Below, one piece after another: positions 41,122 through 42,247 of a DNA stretch of 42,247 nt. The DNA comes from an uncultured Erysipelotrichales bacterium (lineage in GTDB: Bacteria; Bacillota_I; Bacilli_A; Erysipelotrichales; Coprobacillaceae). Below the pieces are notes generated by a model. It was given only the letters and a program-made list of their open reading frames with translations, was not told the origin of the DNA and did not search any database. The stretch spans positions 1-42,247 of the forward strand of contig CAJUJC010000002.1 of NCBI GenBank assembly GCA_910586805.1, read 5' to 3'. The position numbers were made by a program, and so were the translations under genes. The first letter of the stretch is position 1. Every line of letters starts with the position of its first letter.

Positions 41122-42180
41122 TTAAACCTCCTCCACTTCATCTATAAATGATAAATCACTAGGATAAATATAAGATTCACCTATTTCTTTCAATAAAACA
41201 TAAGAGAGTTTCTTGTGAATATTCTTTTTATCCAAAGCCATTGCATTCTTTAAATCTTGTGTAGAAACATGGGAAACACTTGGCAATTCATATTTTTCAA
41301 CAACATATTTGATTTCATGGGCTGTTCCTTGTTTTGTAAGTCCTTTGATTTCAGCTATTTGACTTAATTGAACCATACCAATACTTATAGCTTCCCCATG
41401 AGAATATTTTTCATAATGATAGTATTGTTCTAAAGCATGTCCTAATGTATGTCCAAAATTCAAAGCCAAACGCGCCCCAAAATCATACAAATCTTTTTCT
41501 ACAACATCTCTTTTTAAATCAACACAACGATAAATAATATCATCAATATGTTCAAATAATTCTTCATAAGAATCATAACTCTTTAATCGTTTAAATAATT
41601 CTTTATCAAAAATACAACCATATTTAATCACTTCACCCATACCATCACATACATAACGATGATCTAAAGTTTGAAGTGTTAAAGGGTCAATCAAAACCAT
41701 AGAAGGATGTTTAAAAGCCCCTACTAAATTCTTTCCATCAGGTAAATCAACAGCCACTTTTCCACCAACACTTGAATCAACTTGTGCAAGTAATGATGTA
41801 GGTATTTGAACAAACTTTACACCTCTTAAAAATGTACTCGCTACAAAGCCTGCCAAATCTCCAATAACGCCTCCACCCAATGCAATAATTAGATCAGTTC
41901 TTGTGAGTTGAAATGAAAGTAATTGGCTATATATACTAGGCAATATATCAAAACGTTTTGATTGTTCTCCATGAGGAATAATCACACTTCCCACAATATA
42001 ATCATGTTTGAGTTGCCTTTTTATCTTATCTCCATAATAACTATAAACCTGATCATCAGAAATAATCATAATCTTTTGTCCTTTAAAAATATCCTGTACA
42101 TAAGATAGTACATTATCCAATAATCCTTTTTCTATATATATGGGATAACTGTCTTTTCCTAAATTGACTTTCATTTGCAT
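41122..42180 (-). CDS. aroB: 3-dehydroquinate synthase
   Basis: Converts DAHP to 3-dehydroquinate with NAD and zinc. The 352-aa protein has ALGGGVIGDLAGFVASTFLRG, PTSLLAQVDSSVGGKVAVD, LIDPLTLQTL, and the zinc ligands in NFGHTLGHALEQ and YSHGEAISIGM. The ATG at 42180 is 8 nt from AGGAG, which partly uses the stop codon of the preceding gene (TAAGGAG). It is followed at 2 nt by aroA. Confidence 0.95.
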   Translation of the reverse strand: MQMKVNLGKDSYPIYIEKGLLDNVLSYVQDIFKGQKIMIISDDQVYSYYGDKIKRQLKHDYIVGSVIIPHGEQSKRFDILPSIYSQLLSFQLTRTDLIIALGGGVIGDLAGFVASTFLRGVKFVQIPTSLLAQVDSSVGGKVAVDLPDGKNLVGAFKHPSMVLIDPLTLQTLDHRYVCDGMGEVIKYGCIFDKELFKRLKSYDSYEELFEHIDDIIYRCVDLKRDVVEKDLYDFGARLALNFGHTLGHALEQYYHYEKYSHGEAISIGMVQLSQIAEIKGLTKQGTAHEIKYVVEKYELPSVSHVSTQDLKNAMALDKKNIHKKLSYVLLKEIGESYIYPSDLSFIDEVEEV

Positions 42181-42192
42181 ATAACTCTCTCC

Positions 42193-42247
42193 TTAGACTT
42201 CTTTACCTACTATTTTACCAATTTCTTTGATTTCTTCAATCAACTCT
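42193..42247 (-). CDS. 3' end of the gene before aroB (perhaps DAHP synthase)
   Basis: Only the last 17 codons plus stop are in the window: a frame ending LIEEIKEIGKIVGKEV, with TAA at 42193-42195, 12 nt before aroB. The helical, amphipathic end resembles the C-terminus of class I DAHP synthases (AroF type), and that enzyme is the expected first step before aroB, but 17 residues cannot prove it. Confidence 0.45.
   Translation of the reverse strand, partial: ELIEEIKEIGKIVGKEV

Overview
The window is a stretch of AT-rich, gene-dense Firmicutes chromosome. It carries conserved Bacillus-type gene order (rodZ-pgsA-cinA-recA, rny-ymdB-spoVS, miaB-ricA, cotE-mutS-mutL, gpsB-rnpB, recU-ponA), a type B RNase P RNA, and spore genes (cotE, spoVS). 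Low GC, spore genes and a host-glycan phosphorylase operon suggest a gut spore-former of the Erysipelotrichia (Coprobacillaceae-like). That placement is inference. I saw no insertion sequence, prophage, CRISPR array or tRNA gene.

Left part (1-11.8 kb): dtd and rarA are divergent. A minus-strand operon (about 10.7 to 1.9 kb) encodes uptake and phosphorolysis of galacto-N-biose / lacto-N-biose. Its order is lipoprotein, two permeases, an unlisted 55-aa membrane protein, ABC ATPase, GH112 phosphorylase, a sugar-1-phosphate nucleotidyltransferase and N-acetylhexosamine 1-kinase. A divergent AraC regulator and a cre-like site sit at its promoter. The disaccharide is imported and split to Gal-1-P plus HexNAc, the HexNAc is phosphorylated at C1, and a nucleotidyltransferase probably feeds UDP-sugar pools.

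Middle (11.8-31 kb): a YhgE/Pip membrane protein faces a divergent Rrf2 regulator across a perfect 32-bp palindrome. A long minus-strand housekeeping series follows: miaA, a YvlD-like membrane protein, mutL, mutS, cotE, guaB, ricA, miaB, an unknown 82-aa protein, spoVS, ymdB, rny, recA, a CinA-domain protein, pgsA and rodZ. It combines mismatch repair and recombination, tRNA modification, mRNA decay (RNase Y with its RicA partner), sporulation and cell-shape functions. The IMP dehydrogenase is strikingly like the Tritrichomonas foetus enzyme.

Right part (31-42.2 kb): rnpB and gpsB (minus), then recU-ponA (plus, 4-nt overlap), an unrecognised TIM-barrel-like protein, a ROK-family kinase without the zinc motif, and a tight minus-strand aromatic amino-acid operon: the 3' end of an upstream gene (perhaps DAHP synthase), aroB, aroA, aroC, bifunctional pheA and aroK.

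The genome is compact. Many genes overlap by 4-14 nt, and several end inside their own terminator hairpins.
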